Part shown: positions 10,922 to 22,129 of the stretch, piece after piece
How positions within the stretch are numbered: position 1 is the first letter of the stretch
Layout: each line of letters opens with the position of its first letter
Source of the DNA: Otatea glauca
Lineage: Eukaryota > Streptophyta > Magnoliopsida > Poales > Poaceae
Direction: 5' to 3'
Assembly: GCA_036346275.1 (NCBI GenBank)
Contig: CM070725.1
Location: 41,416,104 to 41,480,103 of the forward strand
DNA: 64,000 nt
The notes under the pieces: generated by a model
What the model was told of the DNA's origin: nothing
What the model saw: the letters and a program-made list of their open reading frames with translations, nothing else
Databases searched by the model: none
Translations under genes and position numbers: made by a program

Positions 10922-13383
10922 AGAATCAAATGGGCGTGGCCTAGTTATCTTGGTCCTCACCATCGTAGAGATACTCCTCTAAAAATTTAGAGAAGCAAGG
11001 TGAGTACAAAAGTTCTACGCAAGTCACAAAGGAAGGCATAATATGGTTAATTTGAGTATAAAGCAATTTTTCAAATACAATAAGTAATTTTCAAAGCGTA
11101 ATTGTTATAGTAAAAATCTGATTTATAATCCAATTTTCAGCACGGGTTCCAACCCAGAGTTTCATCCCAAATTTTCCCTATGTGGACTCTCTCCACATAT
11201 AAAAACCACTGTTCTGAAATCATTTTTAAAACATCAAAACCTAATCTGTGAAAGACTTGCTCGGCATGCCCATGACCGCGGGTGCGGCTAATCTATTAGT
11301 TTTACACTCTGCAGAGGTTGTACAACTTTACCCACAAGACATGATTATCTCCTTTTGCCCAAATACACACTTCCTTTGGTGTGTTGGCAGAGAAAAATCA
11401 TGACAAGGCCTCTATAAAGCTCCATCTCATGTAGTTATACCCGCTAAGGTTTCACCGCTGGTAGGGTTAAAACCGCCCAGTCCAAAAAACCCCTCTTGCG
11501 CCATGTGGCAGACTAACCATCCCCACATTCCTCCAATGGCATAACTAACATGAAAGGTCACTAAACGGACAGCCAGGTTTGTCCCATACCAGACTTGTGG
11601 AAGCACGGTTGCGCTTTACATTCAGTAGCTCATAGACCGGTCCTTAATTGACTAGGTGAGCTTTTCAGCAAACCCGAAGACCACCAATCAACCGTTCTCG
11701 CCCAGTCTAAATCCACATTTTCATTTTGCTTTAAACCATATCAATTTTCATATCATTCCACGGCACACCATTGCCAAGAAATAACCTTTATCACAAAAAC
11801 ATCTTTGATTGGCAAAAATTCCAAAAAAAGATCCTAATTAAGGTCTAAGCTTGTCTAAGCCAATTACTATATAGCACTAGTAAATACTATATTAATGTCC
11901 CAACTAGTTTGTTTTTTTTCTTAGGGTGACAAAGTATATGGATTATCAAAGTCAAATGGGTCATAACAACTAAGAGTAACTAAGCATTTAAATCTGGGAT
12001 TCAAATTGCACTGATAAAAATTATGCATACAATAATTTAAATCAAAATATAATTTTAAATTCTGGGATCAACATGGTCAAGGGTGTAACTTGCCTGGATC
12101 GAAGGTTAGGTGCTCGGAATCGTCGATCGCGAATTCTTCTGACTCTCTGAAATCTATACACGAAAACATCCAGATTCAAATAAAATACCAAAATAGCATA
12201 AAAATGAAATTTAGAATTTTAGATGAATTTAGAAAGACAAACGGAGCCAAGCGGAGTTCGAACGGACGAAAACGGGCTCCCAAAAGATTTAAATCAAGAA
12301 AATGATAAAGAAAGGATATTTTTGAAATTCTAAAATACATTTTCTCACAAAAAAAAATAAATTTACAGAGTCAAAAATGAGATTTCAAAATTTTGAATTT
12401 TTCTAAAAAAAATACCTATTTTTTTTCTTTCTTCCTTTCTCTTTTCTTTCTTCCTTTCTCTTTTCTCTCTCTGTTGCTTCCTGTCTCGCTGCTACAGTAC
12501 CTTTGGGTACTGTACACCCGGGGGCCGAGAGCACCATGGGCAGGAGACCGAGCAACAGCATGGAGCAACTCAAGCAAGACAAAGGCCAAGGGAGGGGCTC
12601 CGGCCAAACCGAGGGGAGCACCGGAAAGCTCTCGACGCGGCGAACTCTATGACGGCCATGATGACGGCGGGGAGGCATGGATGGTGGTGCAGCAATGCGA
12701 TGAACACAAATCGGCCGGAAGCACTTTACCTACGAAATCCGGCGAAACGAAGACGAATTAGCTCGGGAGAAGTGACAAAATGATAAAAGGTTGAGTTGCG
12801 CACCCAATGATCCCTTTTATAGCCGGAGAAGAGGACCGGAGGGACGGAATTTGAAGCGGGAACGGCGGCGGCCGAAAATAGGGATTAATGGAGATTTAGG
12901 GCAAATCGTGGGAATTTAAATGGGGAAACGGCTGTTGGAACGTGGGATATGAGCTAAAAATTTGATTGCGCTTTTATTTGGAAGAAATGACAGAAGAATC
13001 GTGGAGATTTGGAAGCTCAAAAGTTGGTTTTAATGGAGGATAGAGATGGCAGTTTCTCTGGACTTGATCGGCTGGAGGTTGAAGACACCTGACAGGTGGG
13101 ACCCCCATTTTCGGATTTATTTGAGTTGAGAGAAAAGCGGGATTGGTAAAACTAATAAAAAGGCTCTAAAAATCTTGTAAAAATTTCTCAAAAATGATTT
13201 GGAATATTTTAAATCTAATAAAATTATTTTCAGAAATTTTCAGATTATGAAATTTCTGCTGAAATTCGTTTTCTTAAAATGAAAATGGCAAAAGGCTTTA
13301 TAAAGTCCATAAAAGTAGGAAAAGTCCAAGAAAAATCTAAATAAATTAAATCAAATAGATAGGCAAATTTTTGGAATGTTACA
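10922..13383 (-). mobile_element. 3' LTR of chromovirus-like gypsy element, interrupted by the Tat element
   Basis: Starts TGTAACATTCC on the minus strand at 13383, directly after a polypurine tract (TTAAGAGGGGTAGTTTG). It carries a TATA box and the CTCTGCAGAG block (about 11308-11317) seen in all members of this LTR family in the window. It stops at 10921 where the Tat LTR begins. By comparison with other copies roughly 0.3 kb of LTR end is missing and should lie beyond the Tat element. A CT-rich low-complexity tract lies at 12413-12470. Confidence 0.75.
12814..12821 (-). promoter_or_regulatory. TATA box in LTR
   Basis: Minus-strand TATAAAAG preceded by GGC and followed by GGATC, about 560 bp into the LTR. 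Position and context fit the LTR promoter. Use is inferred. Confidence 0.5.
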
Positions 13384-14074
13384 AACTACCCCTCTTAAAA
13401 GGAATCTCGTCCCCGAGATTCGAAGAGGCTAGCAAGAAGGTAGGTTTACAAATCCTTCAACTTAATTCTCGGACGTACCCTACTGCATATCTTGTTCGGC
13501 CTGGGTTGTGACATTGTTCAAGCACCCTTTGCCAAAGTTCTGCGGCTTTCTTGATGCATTGATGGAGGCTCTGGAGTTATTCATGCCTGGTCTTGCATTT
13601 TGCTGCTTCTTAGGGCAATTTATGACAAAGTGCTCAACTTCTTAACAATTGAAGCATGTGGATCCGGTGACAAGAGGTGAATCCTTCCGTGTTGGTCCAC
13701 TCAGGTTGCATTGAAGATTACTAAAGCTGTCGGGGCGATTCACCATGGATGACTCCTCAATTTTAGCTACCGGCTCAGGTTGGACTGACCATGATGAAAT
13801 CATCTGAGCTTTGGGAGAAGCTCTCGGATTGAACCTTTGGGCAGTCATTCTTCTTTTGCGGTTCTCTATCTCCTGGTGCTTGCCTTCCTAACGAAGTGCC
13901 TTGTTGACCAGCTTCTGGATGTCGGAGTTGTCGTGGGAGATAAGCTGAATAGACAACTCGTCATTTAGCCCTTCGAGGAATCTCTCCTGCTTAGCCTCAT
14001 CCGTGGCCACGTCTTCTGCTGCATATCGTGCTAACTGGTCGAACCTGTGCAGGTACTCGTTCACGGTACGACCT
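13384..14074 (-). pseudogene. Gag remnant of chromovirus-like (Tekay/Del type) gypsy element
   Basis: The minus strand encodes TVNEYLHRFDQLARYAAEDV and QERFLEGLNDELSIQLI, the gag core typical of Del/Tekay chromoviruses. A zinc knuckle with C-x2-C-x4-H-x4-C spacing follows near 13655-13620, but a TAA stop falls right after its second Cys. Protease, RT and integrase are missing: only about 250 bp separate the knuckle from the polypurine tract at 13384-13400. The N-terminus is also gone, because an LTR end abuts the gene at 14075, so the ATG that opens the frame (14109) lies inside LTR sequence. Confidence 0.75.
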
Positions 14075-14480
14075 TGTGAGACCCCGTTCTGATGAACAGG
14101 AACCTCCATGTGATTACTGTGCTATTCCTTGGATCAGTAGCTAGCACTCACATGTTTACAACATTCGTATCAAAAACATACACGCAAACAAACAGAAGAT
14201 CTTACATAACTGAATAACTATACAGAGTTTAGTACAAACTTGAACCATTTTAACAGCGGAAATTAAAAGCGAAAAACCAAAAGGAAACTGAAACTCCAAA
14301 CAGCCTTGTGGTTGCCCACTAAACCCTCAGGCAACCGACTAGGCAACCTAGAAGAGACTATCGTCGAAACCCCCGAGACCTGCTTGAAAGAACGCGTCGT
14401 CCGGCAGATCGCAGTTTTCTTCCTCTGAGACAACAGATACAAGATTAAGTATATTGGTACTCAGCAAGACTTATATTGGT
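14075..14480 (-). mobile_element. LTR 3'-end fragment, likely 5' LTR of the same deleted element
   Basis: From 14075 the plus strand reads TGTGAGACCCCGTTCTGATG, identical to the LTR end at 22130 and (inverted) at 54012. It continues with recognisable similarity to about 14480, where the TACTCAGCAAGACTT block ends. It joins gag without primer site or leader, so a deletion fused the LTR to mid-gag. Confidence 0.75.
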
Positions 14481-14700
14481 TCACAGATGCAAAGTGCCGG
14501 TCGTTGAGTGCAGTCAAAAGTTGAATTGAAGCAGACAAACACGCGGGCGGGCACCGTGCAAACGGCAAACCCGGTCGTGGTCGCGGATGCACGCGCGGAG
14601 CTCGTAAAAATGTTTGTTTAATCCGGTCCGGTTCCGTCTGGGCCTGGCCTGTGAACTTATTTATTCTACTTTCGTTTACCTTGACCGTAGAGCTAGCCTG

Positions 14701-14703
<3 letters not shown>
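14481..14703. other. Unassigned sequence between LTR fragment and (TA)n
   Basis: About 220 bp with no gene or repeat that I recognise. It contains a GC-rich stretch and then a pyrimidine-rich stretch ahead of the (TA)n run. Confidence 0.4.

Positions 14704-14733
<30 letters not shown>
14704..14733. repeat. (TA)n microsatellite
   Basis: Uninterrupted alternating TA, about 15 units, immediately left of block D copy A. The corresponding boundary of copy C also lies at a (TA)n run. Confidence 0.95.
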
Positions 14734-14734
<1 letters not shown>

Positions 14735-17700
14735 CGAATGCCAAGTGGCAGCACTAGAAATTTTCTAGTGGGTGTGCTTATGCTCACGCCCAGCCCACGC
14801 AACGCCGCCGTCCGCCCGAGCCACCTACCGCTTGCTGCGTCGCCATCCACCCGAGCCGCCTGCTGCTCACCCTATCCGCACCACCTGCCACCCACCCGAG
14901 CCGCATGTTGCCTACCACGCCGCTCGCCGGCCCGCACCGCAGACTACTCGAGCCACTTGCCACCTGCCACGTAACAAAGCTCGCCCCACCCCCGCGTTCC
15001 GCTTCGCTCTGCCGCCCGCCGCCCGAGCCATCTGCGCCTCTGCCAGTGCCGCTCGTGCGCCCGCTGGCGGGCCCGCGCCACTCATCCGGGAGTAGCTTAT
15101 GTTCTCAAAATTTTAGAGGTGTCGAGGCATACTGGAACCCCTAATTCCGCCTCGGCAACTAGGCCGTAGAACCCGATCGAGCTGCAGAGGTGGCGGATCG
15201 CTGGATACGTGCTTGCCGACGAGGGTATGCATCGTTGTTTCGTTTGTCGATGATCGTCGGTACACGGGTCGGATGGATCTGTCTCTTATGGGATGATTAT
15301 GATTTTGCAGATTTTGAATTATGCGAAAATCGGTTGGCACTCGATTTCAATTCTATATAGAAGGGTGATCGATTGTGGAGAAGCTATCGAGAATCCTCCG
15401 TTTGGTAGATAATTGATCTATTTTTCTTTTAAGCGAAGTTACGAGAAACTGTCCCAAGCGTAAAGAGAAGTATGAAAACGATTTCGCACTATAAGCCAGA
15501 AAGTGTGGCGACTTGCGAAACGCTCCGTGGTACATACCCTAGGATTCCAGTTATATGACCTGATCGACGTGATAGTAGCCATTATCCTTACCGTTCATCT
15601 ACTAATTGTACTGTTTGTTAACGCCTATTTCGAATGATAATTTTTTTAATATTTCTGTGAAAATTAGACAATTTCTACAAAATTACTAGGAGTATGTTCC
15701 AAAGAGGAACTTGTAATTTAGTTTTACACCATTTTAATGCAGGAGGCGCACTTGGCAGCCTTAGCTCGCCGGAAGACGGCAGAGGTTCCCCTGGGAAATT
15801 ATGTCTGTACAAGAAGTATTGTTCTTTCCTCTAATTTTTCTTCTCGTATAGTTTCCGGAGAACATTCCAATCACTTTTGGCTTGCCTATCGACCGAAATT
15901 CGCCACGTGAACGTCGAACGGCGTACAGCACTCGCCAGGTCGCCTAGCCGTAGCTTTTCTCTGCTACTTCCACTGCCATGAGCACAAGCTCCCCCTGAAT
16001 TGAAGTAGACTGGCATAAGTGGAGCGACGCTAATGGCCACGCACGCGCGGTGATATTCAACTGCGCGGGCAAACTAAACTATCAATCGCTTAGTTTGATC
16101 GGTATATTATCATATTCCTGGACAAGATAGACGCTGAATCGATTGCATATTAAACGTGGTCATATATGCCTGATACGCTTCTTTGTCCCCTGTTAAAGAT
16201 GAAGGACAAACAAGAGAACGGTACGCATCATCCTCGAACATATCCAAGTATTTCTACTACTGATCAATTCCTGCTGTTTTTCAAACTTAGTTCAACATCT
16301 TTAACTTCTCGATGAATATGATCACATTTTCCGCGTGGTGCCAACTTATATATATCTTGGTTCTTCATCACGGCATCGTATTGATCATGACTGTAGACAG
16401 GACCAAGGATTAATTGTTGGAATAAATGTGGTATTAGCAAAGGTTTAATTACTTTAATTATAAGCAAGATTAGTAATCAGAGAATAACATTGCCATAAAA
16501 ATATAGATACTGAAAGATGATATTGTCTAATATCAAAGCAAAACAACTCAGCAAGTATCTAAGCATGAATATAACAAAGAGCAAGTAACGGTGACTCTCA
16601 ACTAGATACAAAAGCTTAAATTGAATATAGATTGCTCTCAGATGTGGGACTGCCTTAATTAAAATACCTCCTCACTACTAGGAACAGGATCATAGACTAA
16701 TTTGTAACATTATTTTCTATACGGACTTACCAAAAAGATTTGAATCAGTATTAAAAGTTCAGTTTATCAGTTTAGGTATGAAAATGTTTGCTTACTGGTC
16801 CGTCTAGCACAAACTAAATGTAACAACAGAAATAGAATAAGCTACCAACACTAAACAGGGCATATGAACATAACTGACCAGAGAACAAGAGGTTAATAAA
16901 TTGATGGATTTAACTATAAAAGATTCATAATTTCAGTAAATCGACTATATTGTCACAAATTGTCTCACTACAACTCAATTCTCATAGAGCAATAACCACC
17001 CCACGTACAAGGTCCCCGAAACAATCAATGTCTAGCCCCTTTGCACAATGTATAGAACAAGATGACAAAAGGTTGAGTATACTCACAAAACACTAACTGT
17101 CAGTTAGTGAAAAACCGGCTAGGCTCATCAAAGACGATTTCCCAGAAAACAATATTGCCGTTATAATACCACAAACCGGCGAGAGTTTCGAAGATACAAA
17201 GCCACAAACCACCGAATGAGGCAATTCACTAAGTAGTCCCGAGATGCAACCAATACTGCTCAGAGCCGCAAAACCGATTCCCTGGCCAAGGGAGATGACC
17301 ACGTTGAACAACAACAACAGGTCTCAAGGACCTGCTCCATCGAAGCAACACACAACCGAGTACAAATTCGCCATAGAGCTGGATCAACCAACCAACCAAG
17401 CAAGGTCGGCACACAAGCTCGGCAAAAGAGAGAATCACACACACCTCTCCTTCCATAGAAAGCCTCAAGCAGCCGGCCTAGGTCACCTTCTCAAGTAACC
17501 TCAGGTTACTTGTGATAGCGGCATCCACGGAGTGAAATGAAAGTAGATCGGTGCCAAGAATCACAAGAGGACTTCGAACTAGAACCAAGTGAAAGCTTCA
17601 ACCGGATTTGAGGGGATTAGAAATCATCAAATGGGGAAAAGTTGAGAATTTTCATAGTGTACCCCAAAGAGGAACTTCCATTGTGCTTTAAAGGAGCATC

Positions 17701-19117
17701 GGGGAGAGGAAGAGGAGAAACGGCCACCGAGTGCACCGCACCCCGCCAGCGGCTTCCCCCTAACCCATTCGCCTCCCCCACTACTCGCTAGCTCAGTCTG
17801 GGGCTAGGGCACCGAGAGGTGGTGCCTTAGCCTCAGTCGGCTGGGTTGGCTTGGCCTCATGGGCCGGGCTAGCCCAGTTGGCCTTTTCTCCCCTTTTTTC
17901 CCTTTTATGAAATTTGAGAAAAACCAAATTCTCTCAATATTAATTGCATACTAGTAGCACTGAACGTATTGATTAGTATGAAGTATGATGGTCACCAAGG
18001 GTGGAGCTAGGCCTCGGACCAGTAGGGCCTTAGCCGAGGCTTAGCCCAAGCAGCAATGGACCAGTTCACCAAAGGCCCAGCAGCTCTAGCAATATGACCG
18101 GCGGCCAGGACTAGCAGGACTACAGGAGCGACCGAGCGACGTCCTAGCTCTTCGACTCTTCGTCACGTTTTGCTGGTGGCATTAGCTCAAGATTGCACAA
18201 CAACAGTGATGCAAACAGAGGGCTAAGATTCAATTCAATGGTACAATTTTATCTTTTGAAAAGTTCTCTAAATTTAATTGCGAGATTGCATGTTCATCAG
18301 TTCATGTATCTCTTCTTTTCTCTCTTTTCATCCGTAGTCCGTAGAAATGACCTTGAGGACACCAGATTCATATGTGTGGAGAATATACTTCTTCAGTTCT
18401 TTGGAAAAAGAAATCTAATTTTTTGGTTATGACATTAAAGATTGCTGGTATTTTGGATAAAAATGAAAATAAAACTATGATTTGACACAAGCGATTATTG
18501 GTGATAGCCGGATGTGCATGGGATTTTCACGTAGTGTAGGGGGAGATTATCACCCGGTCAAATTAAGGACCGAACTATGGGTTGTTTTCAGGCCAAGGAC
18601 ACGGATAACCACAAGTGCTGGTATGGGACGGCCTTAACCTATTAAGTTATCTAGGTTTAACTTTGCACGTTGGAAGGCTAGAGTAGTACAGGCATTTCGG
18701 GTAGGTTTGCTTGTAGGGGTTTCTACATACCAATGCAACGGTGTATGCCTTGCTCTGGGGAGAAACGGTGATGGCATGAACGATTTGTCTTGGTTACTGT
18801 GTGAATGTTATCATATCTTAGGTGTGTTGTTTCTGCCACCATAGCAGGAGTTTAACATTACCAGGCTGGTGCAAAGTTAGATCTAGATAATGTAACAGTT
18901 ATGTTATGATCACCCTACCGACACACCAAAGTAAGTGTATTATTGGCCTGGCGAAAGGGGTTGATCATTTCTTGTGGTTGTGGGTAAAGCTGTACACCTC
19001 TGCAGAGTGTAAATCTTTTCGAAAAGCTACGTCCGTGGTTATTGGCACTTGGTAAAGTCATCACATAGTTAGAATTTTGATATTTTCAAAAATAGAATTA
19101 GTTTGAAAATGTGTTGA
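14734..19117. repeat. Block D copy A (duplicated ~4.4-kb unclassified segment)
   Basis: Collinear with 45534-48695 plus 54013-55531 (copy C), same orientation, near-identical over most of its length. It starts GCGAATGCCAAGTGG after (TA)n, followed by a 19-bp palindrome (CACTAGAAA, T, TTTCTAGTG). A GC-rich 350 bp comes next, then AT-rich sequence. Relative to copy C it lacks about 290 bp just after 15270. Small minus-strand open frames at 15831-16040 and 16264-16467 are preserved in both copies, and 17093-17317 in slightly altered form. None has a family I recognise. The last 650 bp are an old LTR fragment. Element class not determined. Confidence 0.85.
18465..19117 (+). mobile_element. Old LTR fragment (same family as 48696-54012) within block D
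   Basis: Contains the family blocks ATAGCCGGATGTGC, GGGGTTTCTACATACCAATGC and TGTACACCTCTGCAGAGTG in the same order as 52795-53310, but clearly more diverged. It ends abruptly at 19117, whereas the copy-C counterpart continues to an LTR end at 56134. Confidence 0.75.
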
Positions 19118-22100
19118 CAAGTTGCAACAAGTGTTGCGGCCAAGTTGCAACGGGTATGTGCAACAAGTGTTGTTTCCACTGTTTGATTGACCAAAGAAAC
19201 GGGGAAAGCTTAATGGCTGAGTGTATGCGCGGTGGTAGTGAATGACAGGGTTGAACTAGGCGCACATGTGCAGAGGTATGGTGATGGGGAGTGATATGGT
19301 CTCCTGATTGAGATGTAAAGTGACCTATATAGGCGCTTAAGGCACTACAAACGGGGTTTGAACGGTGACGGTTTTGGTAGTCGGTCAAGTGATGGCATTG
19401 GGAATTTAATGGCGTAGGACATAACTGAGATAGAGATAAGAGTACAGCGGCTGTCTCATCATCATTACTGGCATCAGTGAGTTGGGCATTGTGTTGGCCT
19501 ACCACGCTGGAGTGAGGGAGACAGCGCGCCCTACCGTGGTGATCATCGGGTAGTGGGAACAAGCCACCGAAGCAGGCACCAAACGCGAACGCAACGAAAA
19601 ATTGCGCTCAACTCTGTACCGGGCTTGCTTGAAAGAAAGATAAAGGAGAGGAGAAGGAAAAGACTAGGTGAAAAGGTGCAGTATCGAATTGATCCCTTTG
19701 CTGTGTGTAGTGAAGCTACGTGATCGGTGCAATGAATCGCACTAGATGTTTGGTTTTAACAAAAAGCTGGCTGCTTGCTGTCGGGGAGAAGAAAAGTACG
19801 CATCTAGTGATTTTGTTTGATTGCGGCGAGCACTTGTGCTAAGGTTGGAGATTCTGGCATTCGTTTTTCTTGGTTGGGTTTCACGAGTAGATGAGGAGTG
19901 TTAGCAATTTATACCAAGAATCTTTAGTAAAATTTAAACTAACTCAAGGAGAGGTACTCAGCTTGTTAAAATGTTTGAGACGACTGAAAGAATACATCTC
20001 AACTAGAGTTATTTGGGAAGAGCCGAAGGTCGATTATAAAGGCTGAAAAACTTATTACTCATTACTTTTTGCGGATGCATTAATAGATTGTGTCGCAGGC
20101 ATCCTGCAACAAGATTTATTAGGATAAAGTTATTTAGATGCAATTCTGTTGGGTTACAAGGCAACTTTTCGTTCCTTAAAATATTATTTTGAGAATATCC
20201 TATATATGGGCTAGGTAATTGCTGGCTAGTTTATAAGGCAATGTCTCATTCATTAAAACATCGTTTCAAGGTTGGTTATTAGGTAGTTATTAGTTCATAA
20301 GGCAACTTTTCGTTCCTTAAAACTTTCTTAATTAGATTTTCTTATTAAATGAGGGTTGGCACATCGTAAATTTCAACCTAATGGTTTAACATTTACGAGA
20401 GTAACGAGTAAACCAATACAAAAGGTTTACAACAAAATTTCAATAGTGCCATAGAATTATATACGCATTCAACTTAGTATATGGGAGGGGTACCTAAGGT
20501 TTTTTTCTTCCATTAGCCTAATCGTACGTATTTATGTTCAAGAGGTTGACTTAGAATAATAAGTACTTTAGATAATACTATCTCTTATAGCAAGCTATTC
20601 GACAACAAGTTTCTTTTAACGTTTGCACCACTTGCTGATGTCAATATTCTAGGATTTCTATGAAGTCAGAGAGGTTGTGGTTCTTTATTACCCCCATCTT
20701 CTTAAAGTTTGTTGACGTAGTCATCACGATGTTGTTGACTTACTACCAAAATTACTTTCAAAAAGATTTGTCGGTAGTTTTTATTAAGCATAAAGATGGA
20801 GAGAAAGACTTCTAGAAATAACAACTAGAAGTGAAGAAAGAAAACTCTACAAGGAAGAAATGGGTATGTGAAATATCCATTAAAAGGGAAGAGTATACAG
20901 ATAAGGAAACTAAATCTCACAAATGGGAAAAGAGTATATCTGCAACTAATGCTACTCTTTTTATATTCCTATTAGAAAATAGGATTTTCAATTATTATTA
21001 TTATTATTATTTTCCCAGATTTCCTTTTGACAACCATTCCAAGGTTTCTAATTAGAAAACAAGACTTTCGATTTTTCTAGTTCCATTTTAGTGACCACTC
21101 TATGGTTTCTATTCAGAAGTATATAACTTCTCGGGCTCTAGTTCATTTTCATGGTATATAATCTAGATAAGGTGATAAGGTGAATTTTTAGGCATGATCA
21201 AGAATTGCTATTGAAAAAAATTAGGTTTCAGCTAGTCTAAAGTGACTTAAGTAAACTAGTGGTTACTAACATGTGGAAGTCTTGACTTTGGCTTATTCAT
21301 GGAGGATGTGGTCTCAAGAAGTTAGAAGTAGTAATGGAGACTATATTACTAATCTTGATAAGGCTTATTTGTAAGAAAGGTTAATAACCAAGGAGGTTAC
21401 ATAGGTGAGAAGTTCTACGGATGAGAAGTTCTACGGAAGGAAAAGATACGCTTGTATAACATTTTTCAGAAAGAAGAGACAAGATATTTTATGATTTCCT
21501 ATGTATCCTATGGTTTGAATTTTCCATATTCATACATAAGGACACCTTATTGTGAAACTTTAACCTAGAGGTTAAGTTCACACATAAATCACCCGAGCAA
21601 ACAAAATAAAAACCAATTCACAATAGCAAGAGAAAGACACCACATAAAAATGCTTTATATAACTCGAGTGGAATAACATACTATGTGTAGGGGTTCTTAT
21701 CTTAAGGCGGATCCTAATACATTCTAATCTTTCGCATTTTTCTGTTAGGTGAAGTCGTCGCTTCATGCAGTAGGTTCTTTGAGCTTTGCGTCTGCTTTGT
21801 CGAGATTAGTGGAGCGTTGTCGGCTCCCATGAGATTGTTGGCGTAGACCTTGTAGTCTTCATTTGCAAGCAAGATAACGACATATCTCGGACGTCTTCAG
21901 AAGCCAATAGCGAAAACAAACTATTTTTGAGGAAAGAGGAGTTTGTTTACAAATCAAATTGGAAGTAGTGGTAAGGATGAGAACTTAAGAATGAGGAAAG
22001 AACAGCAAAGTCTACATTTTGCAAATACAGTAGCTTTTGGAAATAAGATTTTGAACTTACTTATTCCAAAGCTAACGACCATTCTATCTAGGGTTTATCC

Positions 22101-22129
22101 TGCGATCGGTATAGCTCGATACCCTTCTT
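19118..22129. other. 3-kb region with no recognised gene
   Basis: Unrelated to copy C beyond 19117. It holds three imperfect repeats of an AAGGCAAYNTTTC-GTTCCTTAAAA type motif (20158, 20233, 20296) and a short direct repeat GAAGTTCTACGGA at 21409 and 21424. A minus-strand open frame of 154 codons at 19562-19098 is His/Ser-rich and unrecognised. The composition suggests decayed retrotransposon sequence, but I could not identify a domain. Confidence 0.4.

Noticed and set aside
14734..14790. Block D as a Helitron, because of the terminal palindrome CACTAGAAATTTTCTAGTG
   Set aside because: No TC start or CTRR end at the expected distance from the palindrome on either strand.
19098..19562. 154-codon open frame as a gene
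   Set aside because: His/Ser-rich, no recognisable domain, and its end lies in old LTR sequence.
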